Of a stretch of 24,710 bases of DNA, positions 21,695 through 24,710 are shown in pieces. Every line of letters starts with the position of its first letter. Positions within the stretch are counted from its first letter, which is position 1. The notes beneath the pieces were generated by a model. It made no database searches, had not been told where the DNA came from, and saw nothing but the letters and a program-made list of their open reading frames with translations. The DNA comes from an uncultured bacterium (GTDB taxonomy: Bacteria; Verrucomicrobiota; Lentisphaeria; Victivallales; UBA1829). The DNA lies in NCBI GenBank assembly GCA_900549415.1, contig URNX01000049.1:1-24710 (forward strand). The letters run 5' to 3'. Position numbers and translations under genes: made by a program.

Positions 21695-21730
21695 AGTCCC
21701 TTAAAACAATATTTACAGGAGAAAGAAATA

Positions 21731-22246
21731 ATGCTTGCCCGTTATGTACAGAAGGGCGACTCCATCGATTACCGCCCCGCTGTTGACATTGCCGCCGGAG
21801 ACGTCATTGTCATAGCCGATTTGATTGGAGTCGCCAGACTTGATATTGAAGCCAATACGCTTGGAAGCCTTGCGGTTGTCGGAGTTTTCGACGTCGCCAA
21901 AGCGGACGGGATGATCCCGGCCGGTTCAACCGTTTACTGGGACGCCGGAGCGAAAAAAGCGACCGTCGTTTCCGGTTCCAATCATTATCTCGGCAAGGCG
22001 ATTCTTGCGGCGGACGGCGGAGCGGAAACGATCAGGGTTCTGCTGAATGCGCCCTACAGTCTTGCCGCGGAATTTGTCGCCGGGGACGCCATTCCGGATC
22101 TGGTCGACAATTCCGGCGGCACGCCTTCGGAAACCATTGCTGCGATTCAGGAATGCGAATGCAAGAACGCCATTGCCTCCCTGAGCCGCAAGACCAACGC
22201 GATTCTCGCCGCACTCCGCGCGGTGGGTATCATCGCCGGAGAGTAA
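21731..22246 (+). CDS. DUF2190 family capsid-associated protein
   Basis: A 171-residue protein with AGGAG about 10 bases before the ATG. MLARYVQKGDSIDYRPAVDI, GVARLDIEANTLGSLAVVGV, FDVAKADG and GSTVYWDAGAKKATV are the DUF2190 pattern, a small beta-rich domain found next to phage capsid genes and proposed to decorate the head. A Ser/Gly linker and a helical tail (IQECECKNAIASLSRKTNAI) follow the core. It lies directly downstream of the capsid gene; its stop overlaps the next start (TAATG). Decoration or head-stabilising function is inferred. Confidence 0.8.
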   Translation: MLARYVQKGDSIDYRPAVDIAAGDVIVIADLIGVARLDIEANTLGSLAVVGVFDVAKADGMIPAGSTVYWDAGAKKATVVSGSNHYLGKAILAADGGAETIRVLLNAPYSLAAEFVAGDAIPDLVDNSGGTPSETIAAIQECECKNAIASLSRKTNAILAALRAVGIIAGE

Positions 22247-22602
22247 TGGGTATTCTGGAAGAAGCGGCGGAGTGGCTGAACGATCAGAGGGAAAAGTGTC
22301 TGTCCGTTCCAATCGTCTATCGGAGAAAGGGCAAAATGCCGGTTTCAATGACGGCGAGCGTGGGGCGGACGCTCTTCCGGGCGGAAAATGAGTATGGCAT
22401 AACGATCCGGACCGAAAGCCGGGATTTCCTGATCGGCGTCGACCGGATGCCGGAGGAACCGCAGCAAGGCGACCGGATCGTTTACTCCGGCCGGGAATTC
22501 GAGGTTCTTGCTCCGAACGGAGAACCTGTCTGGCGCTGGTCCGGTCCGCAGCACGTTACCCGCCGCATCCACACAAAAGAGATTGGAGGAATCAATGGCT
22601 GA
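22246..22602 (+). CDS. Putative head-closure/head-tail connector protein
   Basis: A 118-residue protein whose ATG overlaps the stop of the DUF2190 gene by one base. EEAAEWLNDQREKCLSVPIV, then GRTLFRAENEYG and ESRDFLIGVDRM, then GDRIVYSGREFEVLAPNGEP and WRWSGPQHVTRRIHTKEIGG, follow a pattern I have seen in phage proteins between capsid and tail genes. The beta-rich C-terminus resembles small lambda gpFII-like or Gifsy-2-type connectors. A head-closure role is inferred from position and architecture. Confidence 0.6.
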   Translation: MGILEEAAEWLNDQREKCLSVPIVYRRKGKMPVSMTASVGRTLFRAENEYGITIRTESRDFLIGVDRMPEEPQQGDRIVYSGREFEVLAPNGEPVWRWSGPQHVTRRIHTKEIGGING

Positions 22603-22834
22603 AGATGAAGTTCCGAATCTCCGGGACGTCTGGGAGCAGCTGCAGCAGGCGCGAATGGATATTGCCGAACTCCGCGGAATGCTGACCATGCATTTCAAGG
22701 CCGGCGAGCATCATCATCCGCCGTGCAAGCCGGCCGCCGACATGCAGAAAACCATGCTTTCCGCCGTGGGAGCCGCACTGCTCGCTCTGATGGCGGCGGT
22801 GGGCAGCGTAATCGCGGAAATTCTGCGGAGATGA
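22595..22834 (+). CDS. Small coiled-coil protein with C-terminal membrane segment
   Basis: GGAGG lies 5 bases before the ATG, giving 79 residues; the start overlaps the previous gene by 8 bases. LRDVWEQLQQARMDIAELRG is predicted helical or coiled coil. A central GEHHHPPCK is followed by a hydrophobic stretch MLSAVGAALLALMAAVGSVI and a terminal RR. This layout resembles hemolysin XhlA-like or holin-associated phage proteins, but its place among head-tail genes is unusual for lysis. It could be a membrane-anchored accessory protein. Confidence 0.6.
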   Translation: MAEDEVPNLRDVWEQLQQARMDIAELRGMLTMHFKAGEHHHPPCKPAADMQKTMLSAVGAALLALMAAVGSVIAEILRR

Positions 22835-22838
22835 AAAA

Positions 22839-23231
22839 ATGTCAGAGATAATCAGAATTGCCGAAGCCGTTGCGGAATCGCTGAAAAAGTATCATGCGGA
22901 AGTGTTGTTTTTTCCGGAGTTCGAACTCCGGGATCTGGACGATCTGCGCGTGGTTGTTGTTCCGCATTCGACGGAATACAAAACTGTGAGCCGCGGAAGA
23001 CATGAAGAAATACTGAAAGTCCAAATCGGTTTTCTGAAACGCGGGTCGGAAGAAAATCTGGACGATCTGCTTCAAACCATCGAGAAGATCGGACTTGGTT
23101 TTCTGAACAGAAAACTCGGCGGATCGACATGTGTCTGCGTGGCATACAATCCCATCTACAGCCCGGAACATCTCCGGGAACGCGGACAGTTCACCGGCAT
23201 CATTGAATTGTCGTTCAAGCAGTTTCGATGA
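22839..23231 (+). CDS. Putative tail terminator/tail completion protein
   Basis: A 130-residue protein starting 5 bases after the previous stop. VLFFPEFELRDLDDLRVVVV, HEEILKVQIGFLKRGSEENL and RGQFTGIIELSFKQFR follow the pattern of gpU-like tail terminator proteins, a mixed alpha/beta fold with a final strand. It overlaps the next gene by 4 bases (ATGA). Its position between connector and gp10-like genes supports a role in capping the tail tube. The assignment is from pattern and context. Confidence 0.6.
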   Translation: MSEIIRIAEAVAESLKKYHAEVLFFPEFELRDLDDLRVVVVPHSTEYKTVSRGRHEEILKVQIGFLKRGSEENLDDLLQTIEKIGLGFLNRKLGGSTCVCVAYNPIYSPEHLRERGQFTGIIELSFKQFR

Positions 23232-23611
23232 AATGCCGAATTGAATTCGACGACCGCCGAATTCTCATTGCCGTGCAAAACGGCGGCAATGCCGCGCTGC
23301 GCCGAGCCGGAGCTTACATCCGCAAGGCGGCAAGAAACAAAGTGTCCGCATCGGACAAGGCTTCCGCTCCGGGAACGCCGCCGCACACGAGAGCCGGTCT
23401 GCTGAAAAACTCCATTCTTTTCGGAGTGGAGAAGAAGCGTCAGAGTGTGGTGATCGGTCCGGCGGAATCCATGATCGGAACGGCAATGACGGCGCATGAA
23501 TTCGGCGGAAGATACCGCAAACGCCGTTACCCCAGGCGTCCTCTGATGAAGCCGACGCTGGAAAAGACGGCATCCAGACTCCCGTCACTCTGGGAGAAAG
23601 CCGTAAAATAA
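23228..23611 (+). CDS. HK97 gp10-like tail-completion protein
   Basis: A 127-residue protein coupled by an ATGA overlap to the preceding gene. ALRRAGAYIRKAARNKVSAS, then SAPGTPPHTRAGLLKNSILF and IGPAESMIGTAMTAHEFGGR, then RRPLMKPTLEK are typical of the HK97-gp10-like family (putative tail-component or neck protein). It is basic and helical at the N-terminus. The family acts at the head-tail interface. It was complete in the window and kept the common PGxPPHxRxG signature. Confidence 0.85.
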   Translation: MKCRIEFDDRRILIAVQNGGNAALRRAGAYIRKAARNKVSASDKASAPGTPPHTRAGLLKNSILFGVEKKRQSVVIGPAESMIGTAMTAHEFGGRYRKRRYPRRPLMKPTLEKTASRLPSLWEKAVK

Positions 23612-23628
23612 CCATCAGGAGAAAAATT

Positions 23629-24039
23629 ATGGCAATTGTACTTGGTCTTGACGCAAAACTGCTTCGCGGCGACGCCGGAGCCACCGGAGCCACGGAAGTG
23701 AAAAACGTAAAAGATCTGACCTTGAATCTTGAATCGGGCGACGCCGACGTCACCACCCGTGCCACGGGCGGCTGGCGAGCCTCCGCCGCAACGCTGAAGG
23801 AGGCGTCGCTTGAATTCGGCATTCTCTACGATACCGAAGATGCAGACTTTCAGGCGTTTCAGGAGGCATATTTCGGCAATACGCCGATCGCTCTTTTTGT
23901 CACGGACGGGAACGGCGGCGGTCTTGACGCCGACTGGTCCATCACCGCCTTTACCGTGGAACAGCCTCTTGAGGAAGCCGTTTCCGTATCCATCACGGCG
24001 AAACCGACCGCATCCACCCGTGCTCCGACGTGGAAGTAA
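23629..24039 (+). CDS. Phage tail tube protein
   Basis: A 136-residue protein with AGGAG 7 bases before the ATG. VKNVKDLTLNLESGDADVTT, then WRASAATLKEASLEFGILYD, TDGNGGGLDADWSITAFTVE and AVSVSITAKPTASTRAPTW match small siphovirus tail-tube (gpV-like/TP901-type) proteins, beta-rich with a conserved final SVTAKPT-like strand. It would polymerise into the tail tube. It is directly upstream of a tail-assembly-chaperone start, as expected. Confidence 0.8.
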   Translation: MAIVLGLDAKLLRGDAGATGATEVKNVKDLTLNLESGDADVTTRATGGWRASAATLKEASLEFGILYDTEDADFQAFQEAYFGNTPIALFVTDGNGGGLDADWSITAFTVEQPLEEAVSVSITAKPTASTRAPTWK

Positions 24040-24054
24040 GAGGAGAGGTGAACG

Positions 24055-24710
24055 ATGAAAAGTTTTACCGACAACACCGGGCGCACCTGGACTCTTTCCG
24101 TGACCGTTGGAACGATCAAAAGAGTCCGTGCACTCTGCAACGTGGATCTTGCGGGCGTCATCTCCATTGAATCCGGAGCTCAGCCGAAAGTCGATCTTCT
24201 GGAGCGGCTCGGCAGCGATCCGGTTCTTCTGGTTGACGTGCTTTATGCGGTCTGCAAACCGGAAGCGGATGCGTTGATTCAAGAAATATTCCGAGTTCTC
24301 CGTCCCGGGGGAAAGACTATTCACCTGATCGAAAGTGCTGATTACGATTATCTGAACTGCAATGCCTCCGATCCGGAAGATCCGCTTCGAAAATACGTTC
24401 ATGTAGATGGTCACATAGGTGTGGAATCTCCGGAAAACATCAAGAAACGATTTTCCGCTTTTAGCAATATCCATATGCGGAATGCAATGTTGTTTCCATT
24501 TTTTACCGTGCAGGGTTTTATCAATAATGAAAGTGTATTTGGAAAAGAGTACACTGATCTGTTGCGAAAATTTTCTCCTCAGGAAGCGCAGGCTGCCGAC
24601 ATTGTCAGCGGCTTTATCTGTGATTATCTGGAAAAGGCTCTGGCCGCGGAAAATCCAGCAAACCTTGATCCGACTCTGGAACGGAATCTTCCCAAGGTTT
24701 TTCGATATGG
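24055..24710 (+). CDS. Chimeric frame: tail assembly chaperone start fused to a SAM-methyltransferase C-terminus (partial)
   Basis: From the ATG at 24055 (GAGAGG upstream) the frame is open to the window end, over 218 residues. Residues 1-72 (MKSFTDNTGRTWTLSVTVGT, then IKRVRALCNVDLAG and DPVLLVDVLYAVCKPEAD) are the start of a siphovirus tail assembly chaperone. From about residue 73 it reads ALIQEIFRVLRPGGKTIHLI, then HVDGHIGVESPENIKKRFSA, the post-SAM-site half of a class I methyltransferase. The methyltransferase N-terminal half is absent. Base composition turns visibly more AT-rich from about 24271. This suggests a deletion or recombination endpoint, or an assembly error, rather than a designed fusion. 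The 3' end lies beyond the window. Confidence 0.7.
   Translation, partial: MKSFTDNTGRTWTLSVTVGTIKRVRALCNVDLAGVISIESGAQPKVDLLERLGSDPVLLVDVLYAVCKPEADALIQEIFRVLRPGGKTIHLIESADYDYLNCNASDPEDPLRKYVHVDGHIGVESPENIKKRFSAFSNIHMRNAMLFPFFTVQGFINNESVFGKEYTDLLRKFSPQEAQAADIVSGFICDYLEKALAAENPANLDPTLERNLPKVFRY

Noticed and set aside
1..24710. CRISPR array, tRNA, rRNA or diversity-generating retroelement
   Set aside because: No regularly spaced repeats, no cloverleaf with conserved tRNA boxes, no rRNA-like stretch and no reverse transcriptase motif were seen on either strand.

Overview
The window looks like part of an integrated tailed phage (siphovirus-like prophage) in a moderately GC-rich bacterium. The host is not named by any marker gene. 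The style of the spacer at 2714-3656 and the gene content suggest a gut Lentisphaerota (Victivallis-like) bacterium, but that is a weak inference. No rRNA, tRNA, CRISPR array, integrase, lysis cassette or attachment site was seen.

Left edge (1-1485, plus strand): the 3' tail of a probable transposase, a small HARE-HTH protein, and a zeta-like P-loop kinase gene followed by an overlapping small partner. Leftward block (16313 down to 1475, minus strand): a LexA/S24-type repressor with its own operator; two uncharacterised proteins, one with a Cys cluster and a likely C-terminal winged helix; a gene-free regulatory spacer full of GGTGTA palindromes; a phage sigma-like factor; a RecE-type nuclease; a Sak4-like RecA ATPase; a DUF669 protein; a RusA resolvase; a frameshifted HTH gene; a helicase broken by an in-frame amber codon; a small unknown protein; a MazG-like protein; a Bro-N protein; a large primase-helicase; then a 943-bp gene-free spacer and a ParB-methyltransferase. 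A RelB/YafQ toxin-antitoxin pair sits inside this block on the opposite strand with its own consensus promoter.

Rightward block (16562 to the end, plus strand): a 3'-truncated cytosine-5 methyltransferase, a small unknown gene, an antisense antitoxin/Doc pair, a gpW-like protein, a lambda-type portal, a protease-capsid fusion with an internal ribosome-binding site and start, a DUF2190 protein, connector and tail-completion proteins, a tail tube protein, and a tail-assembly-chaperone start that runs in frame into a methyltransferase C-terminus. Terminase genes, expected just before the portal, are absent.

The main points for a second look are: a nearly identical 72-nt leader placed exactly upstream of both the RecE-type nuclease (minus strand) and the cytosine methyltransferase (plus strand); the GGTGTA palindrome cluster; the LexA plus two-unknown-gene operon; the nested start in the capsid gene; and several signs of decay or rearrangement (amber helicase, frameshifted HTH gene, truncated methyltransferase, missing terminase, chimeric last gene). 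The element is probably a defective or remodelled prophage carrying three toxin-antitoxin-like modules.
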